DNA of 64,000 bases, from the NCBI GenBank assembly GCA_000687695.1, contig JHWZ01000002.1, positions 1 through 64,000 on the forward strand, read 5' to 3'. The notes under the pieces are model-generated. The model was given only the letters and a program-made list of their open reading frames with translations, searched no databases and was not told the DNA's origin. The translations under genes and the position numbers were made by a program. This stretch comes from Lachnospiraceae bacterium P6B14 (GTDB lineage: Bacteria > Bacillota > Clostridia > Lachnospirales > Lachnospiraceae). Below, piece after piece: positions 27,901 to 37,021 of this stretch (positions are counted from its first letter, which is position 1; each line of letters begins with the position of its first letter).

Positions 27901-28776
27901 AGGATCAAGCTTGTTATACACAGCGTATTCGGCTGCGGTGCTTTTATACATGTATCCGGAAAATCCCACCGTCTGGTTGTTCATAAAGCTCGTAGGAGTG
28001 TGTGTATCACAGTTCAGTCCCTCGGGATAGGAGATGACATACTTAAAGGAGCCCGTATCAAACTTGGGAGCACCGTCAGCTGTAGGATAGTTATCATCGG
28101 AAACCAGGTTCTCTCCGAAGACTTCCTTTGCTTTTGAGTTGGCATAGCCGTGAAACTCAACACCGGAGTAGGACGAACCGAAGGTGTTGTTCAAAGAGTT
28201 GATATAAATCTTGTTTTTATTTGAGCTGTTCGCAAGAGAGTTGTTTTCAAGAACATGCGAACCCAGTGATTGCAGCGAACGCGGGAGTTCGAGAGTAATA
28301 CCCGAGCGTCCGGTCATCACATAATCACTTACGGTAGTAAGGGTATTTACAGCTGATGCATCGACAGTGAGAGCTGCCGGAATGTGTGATGTGACGGTAG
28401 AATTAAAAAAGCTGTCGGTCGTGCCGTCCGGTGAACCGATGCTTACGACATCACACGATACAGTAGTCGCAGTGCCACCTTCCGGATCCGGAGTAGTATA
28501 TGAAAAAGATTCAGGAATGGTGATACTACCGGTGTTCCCACCTAAATAGTCGGAGTCGCCACCGATAAAGCCGTGGATACGGACGTTTGTTGCTTTTCCG
28601 TTCAAAACAGTATAGGCCCATTGAATTCTTGTTATGGAATCGTAGTATGTTCTTTCTTCCCCGGCGGCCTGTGAGGTCCTGTTATACAGCTTCAGCCCCG
28701 CAAATGTCGAAGCAAATACGCCCAGAGAGAGCGCGAATGCGAGCATTTTTCTTTTCAGCTTACCTGATCTGATCAT
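24949..28776 (-). CDS. Large exported surface protein with InlB B-repeats and LRR-type ends (1275 residues)
   Basis: A Sec signal peptide (residues 1 to about 38) is followed by an LRR_5-like region (about 40-235) and then a long array of InlB B-type repeats (about 240-985), seen as recurring blocks ending in F-x-G-W, about 60-75 residues apart, followed by an A-x-W. After two further related segments comes a Pro/Ser linker and a Lys-rich LRR-type end (about 1160-1275; YKVTKITAEAFYGMLKLKKL). No LPXTG motif is seen. It is probably an adhesin or surface-displayed binding protein. It converges with the HAD-kinase gene, with only 9 bases between the two stops. Confidence 0.82.
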   Translation of the reverse strand: MIRSGKLKRKMLAFALSLGVFASTFAGLKLYNRTSQAAGEERTYYDSITRIQWAYTVLNGKATNVRIHGFIGGDSDYLGGNTGSITIPESFSYTTPDPEGGTATTVSCDVVSIGSPDGTTDSFFNSTVTSHIPAALTVDASAVNTLTTVSDYVMTGRSGITLELPRSLQSLGSHVLENNSLANSSNKNKIYINSLNNTFGSSYSGVEFHGYANSKAKEVFGENLVSDDNYPTADGAPKFDTGSFKYVISYPEGLNCDTHTPTSFMNNQTVGFSGYMYKSTAAEYAVYNKLDPNALPKTRKHHTFNGYFTSATNGEGIKIFNGTPASSNDPAAGSFNTAATDAVLSGITESTVNLYAQWTAGNVTLTYHAVQSTFGTVPTALEIPYGTTTQLEETNCKRTGHVFTGWATESNGIKRYDDRATTDALYDDLNLYTCWTTNSYTIQYDPNGGTGNPMGNQTFSYNDRTTTRVAQNTYQRDGYTFKCWALSPTPGPTDPTFTSSISVDQVIGKDAELSTVDAIKNDPYIETHATALTPIRLYAIWEKGRYTLTYIDRKNAAAFALNPEIRDCDNHSPLPTRPPIQGHTFLGWSDTENGNVNYPAGQDLSSDLAPNGGEKTVYAIYQPHTFKIKYVRSVSTGVDSEGHSTSVLDGGPEMNDTECTYGSYLSSFSSCRYTRPGCRFVGWKKTNSSSNPTAVILPYSAGSNVAGSIDYTAGQGTASITNVSNNETIYVYPIWQKERYTLHYQGDGVSGLSDETFEYGDTITLPTLTMRDHTFRGWMESNTLYDTAHLVFSAPARDLTFTAAWDNDHFITISPDSYIKSITASINGTQKTIASNGTLASMTFKGGESISNIKITAVDNQLIKGYNITNDSGASLDSGTFSTPASTVTVNKSINFPTGSNMNIAITPKAAEYKITFNTNGGTIIGSNIPTTYSYGQELMLPTYVVKDGSTFYGWKNSAGTMVTSISKTQTGDQTFTAVWTDPNVTDLPTGAKAVASANGKIITITYANKSTEDVNIAAQGIALKGGSNSIQFKTSDGKTYLTTVNYIAATDLPSTIKATYVTGAATATITYSDGTTQTVAVNQYNSETTLYGTRIYFDGIDGKRYTVIPSGNIEPTPSASPAPSSNPGDKPQPDEYYMISKVSYNVKNGKAAATNPYDWDATSITIKPTVKIYGKNYKVTKITAEAFYGMLKLKKLVIGKNVRSIGANAARDCKKLKLIKIMSGDITSMGKNWLKNIAKDAYVYIKAPKKKYKKLRDTIRKKSGCPKSTHFRRI

Positions 28777-28927
28777 ATCCGTTCATCCTTCCTGTATATA
28801 TGTCAATTGGGCAGGTTTACCCGTATCATCAAATATATATTTCGGCATAATGGGCCGAACTCTTCACATACAATTATTCTAATCCTTTTCCCTTCTTATG
28901 TCAAACGAAATGGGGGACGATCCTGAA

Positions 28928-29003
28928 GGGGTGGAAACAAGGGTCGTTCCGACTTTTTGAATAGAAACAGAAGAAAAGTCGGAATCGCCGCTGCTTCCAC
29001 TCC
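28928..29003. repeat. Two-tier imperfect inverted repeat in a divergent intergenic region
   Basis: In the 316-base gap 28777-29092, GGGGTGGAA (28928-28936) pairs with TTCCACTCC (28995-29003), and inside it TTCCGACTTTT (28947-28957) pairs perfectly with AAAAGTCGGAA (28974-28984). The tiers are separated by 10 bases on each side. No T-run follows, so a simple terminator is unlikely. The rest of this gap holds one promoter and nothing else I can identify. Confidence 0.5.
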
Positions 29004-29034
29004 TCCTCTGCCGGCAATCACAAAAAAGTTCTAC

Positions 29035-29063
29035 TTGATTTTTTTCTTCATATAATTTATAAT
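29035..29063 (+). promoter_or_regulatory. Promoter of the CheX-like gene
   Basis: TTGATT (29035-29040) and TATAAT (29058-29063) are separated by 17 bases and lie 30 bases before the start codon. Confidence 0.65.
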
Positions 29064-29092
29064 AAAACGAGCGGAAATGAAAGGAGTTTTTT

Positions 29093-29962
29093 ATGTTTAG
29101 TCAGTTTTTTGGAAACTATCTCTTAGAAAACAACAAAATCACCGCTGAGCAATTTGACTCATGCATGAATTATATCAAGGCGAATCGCGTCAAATTGGGG
29201 CTTATCGCCGAGAGCGAGGGATTGCTGACAAGCAGCCAGGTGATGGAGCTCAATTATCTTCAGGTGCAGTCTGATGAGCGTTTCGGTGACCTCGCAGTCA
29301 AGAAGGGTTACCTGACCGAGTCGGATGTCAACTATCTGCTTGGACTGCAGAGCAACCCGTATCTGCTTTTCGTTCAGGCGCTCGATGAGAACGGATGCCT
29401 GACGCATGAGGAAATTGATTACAATCTTGCAGCTTTCCAGAAGGAGAATGATTATTCAAACTCCATCATGAAGGCTATTCGTGATGCAAATATCGAAGGT
29501 ATGCTTCCGGCATTTATCGATGTACCGGATAAGAGATACCTCGATTTGGTAGGGTTGGCGCTGAGAAACATAGTGCGTTTTATCAACACATTCATTCGTA
29601 TCGCTCCGGGCGAGTTCATCTCGGGAGTCACACACAAGTACGCTGCATATCAGCATACTATCGGTGATTACCAGGTTATGCTCGGATTCACGGGTGAAAA
29701 TGATGAGATCCTCATGATGGCTGATGGATATGCCAAAGAGGAGTTCGGCGAGGTTGATGAGGATGCACTTGATTCCATCGCGGAGTTTACAAACTGTGTA
29801 AACGGTCTGTATGCTGCAGAGCTCAGCTTCCAGAATGTGTCTATGGATATGATGCCGCCGCAGCTTTCATTCGATGAGAAGATCGATATTACCGGCGAGT
29901 ATTATTCACTTCCTATTTTCCTGGAAGGTAAGCAGGTAAACCTTATAGTAAAATTTGATTAA
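29093..29962 (+). CDS. CheX-like chemotaxis phosphatase-type protein
   Basis: The C-terminal half (about residues 150-289) resembles CheX/CheC-type proteins that remove phosphate from CheY-P, with a SIAEFTNCVNGLYAAE segment in the place of the conserved E-x2-N helix. The N-terminal half (about 1-135) is a helical region that looks like two copies of a short motif with LLENNKITAEQFD and VKKGYLTESDVNYLL, similar to N-terminal domains of type II secretion or PilB-like ATPases. It lies 20 bases before a cheY gene, supporting a signal-termination role. The N-terminal domain is an unusual addition. Confidence 0.65.
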   Translation: MFSQFFGNYLLENNKITAEQFDSCMNYIKANRVKLGLIAESEGLLTSSQVMELNYLQVQSDERFGDLAVKKGYLTESDVNYLLGLQSNPYLLFVQALDENGCLTHEEIDYNLAAFQKENDYSNSIMKAIRDANIEGMLPAFIDVPDKRYLDLVGLALRNIVRFINTFIRIAPGEFISGVTHKYAAYQHTIGDYQVMLGFTGENDEILMMADGYAKEEFGEVDEDALDSIAEFTNCVNGLYAAELSFQNVSMDMMPPQLSFDEKIDITGEYYSLPIFLEGKQVNLIVKFD

Positions 29963-29982
29963 TAAAGTTGGGGGTAAGAAAA

Positions 29983-30348
29983 ATGGCAAAGATACTTATC
30001 GTTGACGATTCCCGGACATCACGACGGATGTTGACGAACATCCTTGAAAAGTTCGGACATGAGGTTGTCGGCGAAGCGAAAAACGGCGAGGAAGGCATAG
30101 AAAAGTACAAAGAGTTAAAGCCGGACATCGTCACACTCGATATCACGATGCCGGTCATGGATGGTCTCGGAGCACTTGATATGATCATCGAGGAGGATCC
30201 TGATGCAAACGTGATCATGGTCACAGCGGCAGGACAGAAGGAAAAGATGGTAGAGGCTATAAAGAGAGGTGCTCTCGAGTTCATGCAGAAGCCTTTTGAT
30301 CCTGATCAGATCGAAGCGATCATCGAGTCGATCCTGGCAGAAGAGTGA
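29983..30348 (+). CDS. cheY: CheY-type response regulator
   Basis: This is a 121-residue stand-alone receiver domain. Visible residues are the acidic pair in IVDDSRTSRRM, the phospho-acceptor Asp in VTLDITMPVMDG, Thr in VTAAG and Lys in MQKPFDP. There is no output domain. ATG 29983 follows GGGGG; the frame also extends to a TTG at 29968, which is less likely. Together with the preceding CheX-like gene it probably forms a chemotaxis output pair acting on the flagellar switch. Confidence 0.87.
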   Translation: MAKILIVDDSRTSRRMLTNILEKFGHEVVGEAKNGEEGIEKYKELKPDIVTLDITMPVMDGLGALDMIIEEDPDANVIMVTAAGQKEKMVEAIKRGALEFMQKPFDPDQIEAIIESILAEE

Positions 30349-30373
30349 TCGCGAGATCAAACGACAGTAAACT

Positions 30374-30405
30374 AAAACGTCGCCCGTTTGGACGACGTTT
30401 TTTTA
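30374..30405 (+). terminator. Terminator after cheY
   Basis: AAAACGTCG (30374-30382) pairs with CGACGTTTT (30393-30401) and runs into further T residues. It separates the plus-strand pair from the minus-strand genes that end just downstream. Confidence 0.8.
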
Positions 30406-30420
30406 TTACTGATCAGATCA

Positions 30421-31290
30421 TTACCTCAGTTTCTTTTTATTGCCCGCATAGGTGAAGTTCGCTGTGGAGTCATCCTTTTTATCAGGCTTTGTGCCGAGAG
30501 GAATCTCGACATTTTTCTTCATAAAGACCTTACCCGTTTTGAGATACGTGAGAAGGATCCACATCGAGTAGATGGCCAGCATGCTCATCAGGAAATGATA
30601 CAGGATCGTCGATGCCATATCAGGCATGAGCGACGGGAAAAGTGTATTGAAAAACTTTATGAAAAACTGCGATACGAACACGATGATAAACATCCTGCCC
30701 TTACGTCCGTGTTGGTGATAGTAGCCCATCACGAGAGTTGTACCGATGAGTATCAGCGTGAACAAAACGGTGTCCAATGCGAACAGGTACATGTTCTCGA
30801 CAGGCAGTCCCAAAACCTTTTGTTTGATCTCCTCAGATTCGTTGAAACCACCGAACTTCATCTGGAAGCCGTATATGATCGGGGCACCGTAAACCAGAAC
30901 GTAGTTCCAGATTGTGTAGCAGATACCGAAGCCGAGTCCAACGGTCGTGCCTCTCCTGGTGTCGGATTCGCGCATGTTGGCAAGAAATACCGCCCAGTAC
31001 AGGCCTCCTGCCGCGAAAATCGCATAGAGCAGGGCAACGAGCATCTGTCTAACGACATCGCCGATCCCCGTCAAAAACCAATCCTCCTGGATCATCCACG
31101 CGGAAAGCCAGTTGTAGGCCATGGCGTAGATCCAGGCCTCCCAGAGATATCCGACCGCGCCGTAGCACGCCGTGAAAAACAGGCCCTTGACCTTCAGTTC
31201 CTTTTTTATATGTAAAAATACCACGATACCGATCATGATCGGTACCACGATCGCCAGGATCATCCCGACCATCTGTCCATTTGAGATCAT
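30421..31290 (-). CDS. Polytopic membrane protein, possibly YhfC-like
   Basis: The 289-residue product has about seven hydrophobic segments between residues 8 and 255 and a charged C-terminal tail. A FFTACYGAVGYLWEAWIY segment and the helix spacing recall YhfC-type putative intramembrane proteases, but I am not certain. Its start overlaps the region of the hom stop codon (1-base gap), and its ribosome site AAAGGAA lies inside hom, so it is the last gene of the secA-prfB-cheW-hom string. Confidence 0.5.
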   Translation of the reverse strand: MISNGQMVGMILAIVVPIMIGIVVFLHIKKELKVKGLFFTACYGAVGYLWEAWIYAMAYNWLSAWMIQEDWFLTGIGDVVRQMLVALLYAIFAAGGLYWAVFLANMRESDTRRGTTVGLGFGICYTIWNYVLVYGAPIIYGFQMKFGGFNESEEIKQKVLGLPVENMYLFALDTVLFTLILIGTTLVMGYYHQHGRKGRMFIIVFVSQFFIKFFNTLFPSLMPDMASTILYHFLMSMLAIYSMWILLTYLKTGKVFMKKNVEIPLGTKPDKKDDSTANFTYAGNKKKLR

Positions 31291-31291
31291 A

Positions 31292-32491
31292 TTATTCCTT
31301 TCGAATGCGTGAGATGATGCCGAGCTCTGATGCCTTTGCAGCGAAATCCTTTTCGGTCATCACATCCGTGATGAAGCCTGCCTCGCCGTCAACAACACCC
31401 TCTATAAACTCTGATACGCCGAAAATATCGGTAGCCTTATCCTTTTTGGATGCTTCGATACGAACGAAGAATGCGTTCTTCATATCATCGAGAGGCTCTA
31501 CGATCTGTTTTTTCTCATCCCAGCGGATCTCCACGGGGATATTTTTGTTCTTTACAGCCTCGACGATATCGGTCACTACAGCGCTGGCGGTAGCTTCCTT
31601 ACCGGCGCCCTGTCCGTAGAACATCACCTCTCCGAGCATGTTACCTGTGACTGAGATGGCGTTGAACACGCCGTTTACGCTGTATAGCGGGTTTTCAGAG
31701 CCGATGATATACGGAGATACCAAAGCATAGAGCTTTCCGTTTTCGCGCTTGCTCAAGCCGAGAAGACGGATCACCTTGCCCATTTTCTTTACATATGAGA
31801 TGTCTTTATCTGTTATCTTTGAGATTCCCTCTGTGGAGATGTCCTCGTAGTCAACCTGCGCGCCGTAGGCGAGTGCCGTGAGGATGGCGATCTTTCTGCA
31901 TGTATCGTAACCCTCGACATCAGCGGTAGGATCAGCCTCGGCGTATCCGAGCGCCTGTGCCTCCTTAAGTACGTCCTCATACGCGGAGCCTTCATCGGAC
32001 ATCTTGGTCAGGATGAAGTTCGTTGTACCATTAAGGATTCCATTTATGGAAAGCAGCTCATCCGCAACGAGACATCTTGAGAGTGGGCGGAGAATAGGGA
32101 TACCGCCGCCAACGCTGGCCTCGAAAAAGAAGTGAACGCCTTTTTCTTTGGCGAGGCGTATGAGCTCCGTACCGTGGTCAGCAACGAGAGCTTTGTTTGA
32201 TGTACAAACGCTCTTGCCTTTTAAGATGGAACGCTTTACAAAGTCGTATGCCGGCTTGGTTCCGCCCATGGTCTCTACAACGACGGAAATCTCGTCATCG
32301 TTTTCAATGTTGGCAAAATCGTGTGTTACCATATTCTCTACGGGATCACCCGGAAAGTCCCTGAGATCGAGAACTCTCTTTACCTCGATGGCTTCGCCGG
32401 CCTTATCCTTTATGATATTCGCATTTGTCGTGAGAACCTGAACAACGCCTGATCCGACGGTTCCATATCCCAAAACTGCTATCTTACTCAT
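31292..32491 (-). CDS. hom: Homoserine dehydrogenase
   Basis: Homoserine dehydrogenase reduces aspartate semialdehyde to homoserine for threonine and methionine synthesis. The 399-residue protein begins with the NAD(P)-binding motif VLGYGTVGSGV, contains GILNGTTNFILT and the active-site region EADPTADVEGYD, and ends with an ACT-like segment (about 320-399) typical of threonine-sensitive forms. ATG at 32491 is preceded by AGGAGG; the longer frame upstream overlaps cheW and is not needed. It overlaps the cheW end by 8 bases. Confidence 0.93.
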   Translation of the reverse strand: MSKIAVLGYGTVGSGVVQVLTTNANIIKDKAGEAIEVKRVLDLRDFPGDPVENMVTHDFANIENDDEISVVVETMGGTKPAYDFVKRSILKGKSVCTSNKALVADHGTELIRLAKEKGVHFFFEASVGGGIPILRPLSRCLVADELLSINGILNGTTNFILTKMSDEGSAYEDVLKEAQALGYAEADPTADVEGYDTCRKIAILTALAYGAQVDYEDISTEGISKITDKDISYVKKMGKVIRLLGLSKRENGKLYALVSPYIIGSENPLYSVNGVFNAISVTGNMLGEVMFYGQGAGKEATASAVVTDIVEAVKNKNIPVEIRWDEKKQIVEPLDDMKNAFFVRIEASKKDKATDIFGVSEFIEGVVDGEAGFITDVMTEKDFAAKASELGIISRIRKE

Positions 32492-33110
32492 TGTTTTCCT
32501 CCTGTGCCTGATCCGGTGTGTCTGATGGCTTTTCCGAATCACCGTTTTCTTCTCTCATCCGCGCCAGCTCTTCCTCGCGCTGACGTTTTTCTTCTTCTTT
32601 GCGGCGACGTTCTTCCTCGATGCGCTTTCTTTCAGCTTCTTTGCGTTCCTCTTCGAGTTCGTCTATGATCTTTTTGACTTCCTGAGCCTGCTCCTTTGTG
32701 AGCATCCTGTTCGGATTCATCACGAGAACGAGCTGCTTGTCCTTTTTTTGAATCATGCAATCCGCGTAGTTTGTCTCGTCCTGATTGAAAAATCCGGGCA
32801 TACCCTGTACGGAGCTGTCCTCAACACTCACAATCTCGGAGATTCCGTCGCACTCTATGGCAAATGACCCGCAGGTCACGTTGAAAACGACATATCTGAG
32901 TTCGTTTCTTTTTTGATTGTCCGGTATGGTAAATAACTGCTCATAGTCAAGCAGGGGTACCTGTTCACCGTGGATATCCACGATTCCTTTGACGTACTCC
33001 GGAAGGCCGTCTCTGGGAATGAGCTTTGTCTCATTCGCTATGGTCTTCATCTGGGATACATCAACTCCGAACTCTCGTCCTTTTAGGAAAAAGCATACGA
33101 CTTCTTTCAT
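32484..33110 (-). CDS. cheW: CheW-like adaptor with a long charged coiled-coil tail
   Basis: Residues 1 to about 135 form a CheW domain (FLKGREFGVDVSQMK, then GIVDIHGEQVPLLDY), which normally joins receptors to CheA. About 70 further residues are almost wholly Glu, Arg and Lys with heptad-like spacing (about 138-190), then an acidic low-complexity end. Normal CheW is about 140-160 residues, so the tail is an addition that could oligomerise or localise the protein. It lies between prfB and hom in one orientation. Confidence 0.82.
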   Translation of the reverse strand: MKEVVCFFLKGREFGVDVSQMKTIANETKLIPRDGLPEYVKGIVDIHGEQVPLLDYEQLFTIPDNQKRNELRYVVFNVTCGSFAIECDGISEIVSVEDSSVQGMPGFFNQDETNYADCMIQKKDKQLVLVMNPNRMLTKEQAQEVKKIIDELEEERKEAERKRIEEERRRKEEEKRQREEELARMREENGDSEKPSDTPDQAQEENNE

Positions 33111-33138
33111 ATGTACCGCCCTCCATGTTTTCCATAAA

Positions 33139-34245
33139 TCATTGCTCGTTTATGTACTTGAGGTAAGCATTCATAAACATGTCTATGTCACCGTCCATGA
33201 CTGCCTGGACGTTTCCTGTCTCAGCGTCAGTGCGCAGATCCTTTACCATGGTGTATGGCTGCATTACGTATGAACGGATCTGAGAGCCAAAGCCGTTCTC
33301 CATCTGCTCGCCACGGATACCCTGTTCCTTTTCCAGGTTTTCCTGCTGTTTCAGGATAAGGAGCTTTGTTTTCAGCATCTGCATAGCCTTGTCCTTGTTC
33401 ATGTGCTGTGAGCGCTCGTTCTGGCACTGTACGACGATTCCAGTCGGGAAGTGCGTAATACGGATAGCAGAGGAGGTCTTGTTGATGTGCTGACCACCGG
33501 CTCCGCTCGAACGATATGTATCGATACGGATGTCATCATCCGCGATCTCGATGTCAATCTCTCTCTCGATATCAGGCATCACATCGCAGGATACGAAGGA
33601 TGTCTGACGTTTGCCCTGTGCATTGAAAGGTGATATACGTACCAGTCTGTGTACGCCGTGCTCACTTTTGAGGTAGCCGTACGCATTCGGTCCCTCTATC
33701 TGCATCGTGATGGACTTAAGGCCGGCTTCATCACCGTCCAGGAAATCAAGTATCTCGACCTTGTATTCCTTTTTGTCTGCCCAGCGCTGATACATGCGGC
33801 TCAGCATGCTGGCCCAGTCACAGCTCTCCGTGCCACCTGCTCCGGCGTGGAGAGTAAGGATGGCATTTTCCATATCATACTCTCCTGTGAGCATGGTAGA
33901 TACACGCAAAGTATCAAATCTGTTTTTAAATTCTTCAAACTCGCTTTGCACCTCAGGTATCAGAGATTCGTCGTTTTCCTCATTACCCATCTCGATAAGA
34001 GTCATGATATCGTCATAGTCTGAGGTTAATCCGTCAGCTTCCTCGACTATGCTTTTCAGATCCTTGGCTTCCTTCATGGATGCGGAAGCTGCGTCTGCGT
34101 CATCCCAGAAGTTCGGTGCTTCCATATTGCGCTCGAGCTCCGAGATGCGAAGCTTTTTATCCTCGAGGTTCAGGGAGTGCCTGACCTCCTCGAGAGGCTT
34201 TTCATAGCCCTGAAGCTCTATTCTTATGTTGTCCAACTCTACCAT
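33139..34245 (-). CDS. prfB: Peptide chain release factor 2, without the programmed frameshift
   Basis: RF2 recognises UGA and UAA stop codons and triggers peptide release. The 368-residue protein contains the anticodon-like SPF in RISPFNAQGK and the GGQ loop in SSGAGGQHINK. Many bacteria interrupt prfB after about 25 codons with an in-frame UGA that needs a +1 shift. Here the frame is continuous from ATG 34245 through the HSLNLEDKK segment, which aligns with the usual shift point, so autoregulation of that kind is absent. Confidence 0.94.
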   Translation of the reverse strand: MVELDNIRIELQGYEKPLEEVRHSLNLEDKKLRISELERNMEAPNFWDDADAASASMKEAKDLKSIVEEADGLTSDYDDIMTLIEMGNEENDESLIPEVQSEFEEFKNRFDTLRVSTMLTGEYDMENAILTLHAGAGGTESCDWASMLSRMYQRWADKKEYKVEILDFLDGDEAGLKSITMQIEGPNAYGYLKSEHGVHRLVRISPFNAQGKRQTSFVSCDVMPDIEREIDIEIADDDIRIDTYRSSGAGGQHINKTSSAIRITHFPTGIVVQCQNERSQHMNKDKAMQMLKTKLLILKQQENLEKEQGIRGEQMENGFGSQIRSYVMQPYTMVKDLRTDAETGNVQAVMDGDIDMFMNAYLKYINEQ

Positions 34246-34336
34246 TTTTCTTACTTCCTCCTAACCATTCACGTCGTCACCTACGGCCATTCGGAAATGA
34301 CGGCTTTCACGCACTGTACGGCCGTGAATGGTAACC

Positions 34337-36892
34337 TTAACGTCCACAGCAGTGCTTGTATTTTTTACCTGAACCGCATGGACACGGATCGTTTCTTCCG
34401 ACCTTCTGCTCGACCTTTCTCTGGGTCGGAGCCATAGAGTCGTCTTTGTTTGTTCCGGTGACCTCAGCTACCTGCTCACGCTCAACCTTCTGCTCGATAC
34501 GTACGTGCATGAGCATCTTTACGGTCTCCTCACGGATAGATGTGATCATCTCCTCGAACATGTCGAAGCCCTGCATACGGTACTCGACTACCGGGTCACG
34601 CTGACCGAGACTCTGAAGTCCGATGCCCTGACGGAGCTGGTCCATATCGTCGATATGATTCATCCAGTGAGAGTCAGTCACACGCAGGATGACCACGCGC
34701 TCGATCTCACGGATCTGCTCAGGCTCGGGGAACTCGGCCTCCTTGCTCTCGTACAGATGGATGGCACGTTCCTTCAGATCCTGTGTGAGCTCTTCCTTTG
34801 ATTTGCCCTCGTAGTCAGCCGGGCCGATAGGCTCGAGAGGGATGACGGGAAGCAAAAGCTCATTCAGCTCTGCCATATTTTCAGCGGTCGGTCCCTGATC
34901 TACTCCGATCACGTGACCAACATAACGCTCAACCTGCTCCTCGATCATTCCGAGGATGACATCGCGCATGTTGTCTCCGTCGAGCACGCGTGCTCTCTCA
35001 GCGTAGATGATCTCACGCTGCTCGTTGTTTACCTGGTCGTAGTCGAGAAGGTTTTTACGGATTCCGTAGTTGTTGCTCTCTATCTTTTTCTGCGCACGCT
35101 CGATGGCGTTTGTAAGCATCTTGTGCTGGATCTGCTCGCCCTCGGGTATTCCGAGTGAGTTGAACATGTTCATCAGGTTCTGAGCACCGAACAGGCGCAT
35201 CAGATCATCCTCAAGTGAGATATAGAACTTTGATTCACCCGGGTCACCCTGACGTCCTGCACGACCACGCAGCTGGTTATCGATTCGTCTACTCTCGTGA
35301 CGCTCGGTACCGATGATCTTTAATCCGCCGAGCTCCTTTACGCCCTCGCCGAGCTGGATATCCGTACCACGTCCGGCCATGTTGGTGGCGATCGTAACGG
35401 CTCCCATCAGACCTGCGTCGGCGATGATCTCAGCCTCCATCTCGTGGAACTTCGCGTTCAGGACTTTATGCTTTATGCCTTGTTTACTGAGCATGGCAGA
35501 AAGCTCCTCGGAAGCGTCGATATTTATGGTACCAACGAGCACAGGCTGTCCTTTTTCATGTGCTTCCTTGATATCGTTTACAACGGCATTCAGTTTTTCA
35601 CGCTTTGTCTTGTAAACTGAATCCTGATGATCGATACGCTGAACCGGAAGGTTTGTCGGAACCTCTACGACGTCCATGCCGTAGATCTCACGGAACTCCT
35701 TCTCCTCGGTTACGGCAGTACCGGTCATACCGCATTTTTTATGATATTTATTGAAGAAGTTCTGGAACGTGATGGTCGCAAGTGTTTTGGACTCACGCTT
35801 TACCTTTACCTTCTCTTTTGCCTCTATCGCCTGATGAAGACCATCGGAGTAGCGACGTCCCGGCATGATACGTCCGGTGAACTCGTCGACGATGAGGACC
35901 TGATCGTCCTGTACCACGTAATCCTTGTCTCTGTGCATCAGAGCGTGAGCACGGAGTGAAAGGTTTACACAATGCTGGATCTCGAGGTTCTCGGGATCAG
36001 CAAAGTTTTCCAAATGGAAAAATCTCTCGGCCTTCTCGACACCGGCTTGGGTGAGGTTGGCAGTCTTTTCCTTTTCGTTTGCGACATAGTCTCCGGTCTC
36101 GTTAGACTCTTCCTTCATGATGAGATCCATCTTGGAGAGTTCTTTTTCGGTACCGCGCTTGAGCTGGCGGACGAAATTGTCGCAGGCTTCGTATATCTTG
36201 GTCGATTTACCGCTGGATCCTGAGATGATGAGCGGTGTTCTCGCCTCGTCGATGAGAACAGAGTCGACCTCGTCGACGATAGCGTAGTTAAGCTCTCTCT
36301 GTACGAGCTGCTCCTTGTAGATGACCATGTTATCACGAAGATAATCAAATCCTAGCTCGTTGTTTGTAGCATATGTAATATCGCAGTTGTATGCTTCTCT
36401 ACGTTCATCACTGTCCATGGAGTTTAAGATGACACCCACGCTCAGACCGAGGAATCTGTGAATCTCACCCATCCATTCGGCATCACGGTGAGCCAGATAG
36501 TCGTTTACCGTCACGATGTGGACGCCCTTTCCTTCGAGGGCATTTAAGTAAGCCGGGAGAGTAGATACGAGGGTCTTTCCCTCACCGGTACGCATCTCTG
36601 TGATTCGGCCCTGATGAAGGATGACACCACCAATCAGCTGAACACGGAAATGTCTGAGTCCTATGGTTCTCTTTGATGCCTCTCTGACTACGGCATATGC
36701 CTCAGGAAGAATATCATCGAGAGTTTCGCCGTCTGCGAGTCTTTTTTTGAACTCATTGGTCTTTGCCTTGAGCTGCTCGTCCGAAAGAGCTTCCATCTCA
36801 GGCTCTAAGGACTCGATCTTGTCGACAATCGGTATGACGCGCTTTACCTCGCGCTCACTGTGTGTTCCCACTATTTTCGTTATTAATCCCAT
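34337..36892 (-). CDS. secA: Preprotein translocase ATPase SecA
   Basis: SecA drives export of signal-peptide proteins through SecYEG. The 851-residue product has Walker A (MRTGEGKTL), the DEVD box ([17 protein letters not shown]), the motif [11 protein letters not shown] and the C-terminal zinc-binding end [15 protein letters not shown], which serves SecB/ribosome contact. Length is normal for Clostridia. The gene is followed by prfB after 91 bases. It is the only SecA in the window and would serve the several signal-peptide proteins encoded here. Confidence 0.97.
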   Translation of the reverse strand: MGLITKIVGTHSEREVKRVIPIVDKIESLEPEMEALSDEQLKAKTNEFKKRLADGETLDDILPEAYAVVREASKRTIGLRHFRVQLIGGVILHQGRITEMRTGEGKTLVSTLPAYLNALEGKGVHIVTVNDYLAHRDAEWMGEIHRFLGLSVGVILNSMDSDERREAYNCDITYATNNELGFDYLRDNMVIYKEQLVQRELNYAIVDEVDSVLIDEARTPLIISGSSGKSTKIYEACDNFVRQLKRGTEKELSKMDLIMKEESNETGDYVANEKEKTANLTQAGVEKAERFFHLENFADPENLEIQHCVNLSLRAHALMHRDKDYVVQDDQVLIVDEFTGRIMPGRRYSDGLHQAIEAKEKVKVKRESKTLATITFQNFFNKYHKKCGMTGTAVTEEKEFREIYGMDVVEVPTNLPVQRIDHQDSVYKTKREKLNAVVNDIKEAHEKGQPVLVGTINIDASEELSAMLSKQGIKHKVLNAKFHEMEAEIIADAGLMGAVTIATNMAGRGTDIQLGEGVKELGGLKIIGTERHESRRIDNQLRGRAGRQGDPGESKFYISLEDDLMRLFGAQNLMNMFNSLGIPEGEQIQHKMLTNAIERAQKKIESNNYGIRKNLLDYDQVNNEQREIIYAERARVLDGDNMRDVILGMIEEQVERYVGHVIGVDQGPTAENMAELNELLLPVIPLEPIGPADYEGKSKEELTQDLKERAIHLYESKEAEFPEPEQIREIERVVILRVTDSHWMNHIDDMDQLRQGIGLQSLGQRDPVVEYRMQGFDMFEEMITSIREETVKMLMHVRIEQKVEREQVAEVTGTNKDDSMAPTQRKVEQKVGRNDPCPCGSGKKYKHCCGR

Positions 36893-36931
36893 TTTTTATA
36901 ACCTTCTTTACTTAATCTTTCTTCTTAATTA

Positions 36932-36947
36932 TATGGGCGAGCCCATA
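36932..36947 (-). promoter_or_regulatory. Stem-loop at the 5-prime end of the secA message
   Basis: TATGGGC, GA, GCCCATA forms a 7-bp perfect palindrome a few bases after the predicted start of the secA transcript. It may stabilise the message or affect regulation; it has no T-run. Confidence 0.45.
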
Positions 36948-36958
36948 CATACTGCATT

Positions 36959-36987
36959 ATTATATCAGATTAGAAGGCATGTTTCAA
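36959..36987 (-). promoter_or_regulatory. secA promoter
   Basis: Read on the minus strand, TTGAAA (36987-36982) and TATAAT (36964-36959) are separated by 17 bases. It diverges from the aroC promoter. Confidence 0.7.
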
Positions 36988-37021
36988 CCATTAATTTGTA
37001 AATATTCGGTTAATACGAAGG

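Noticed and set aside
30388-31215. 275-codon open frame opposite the membrane protein at 30421-31290
   Set aside because: The minus-strand product has regular membrane helices and a coupled start; the plus-strand product is unstructured and charged.
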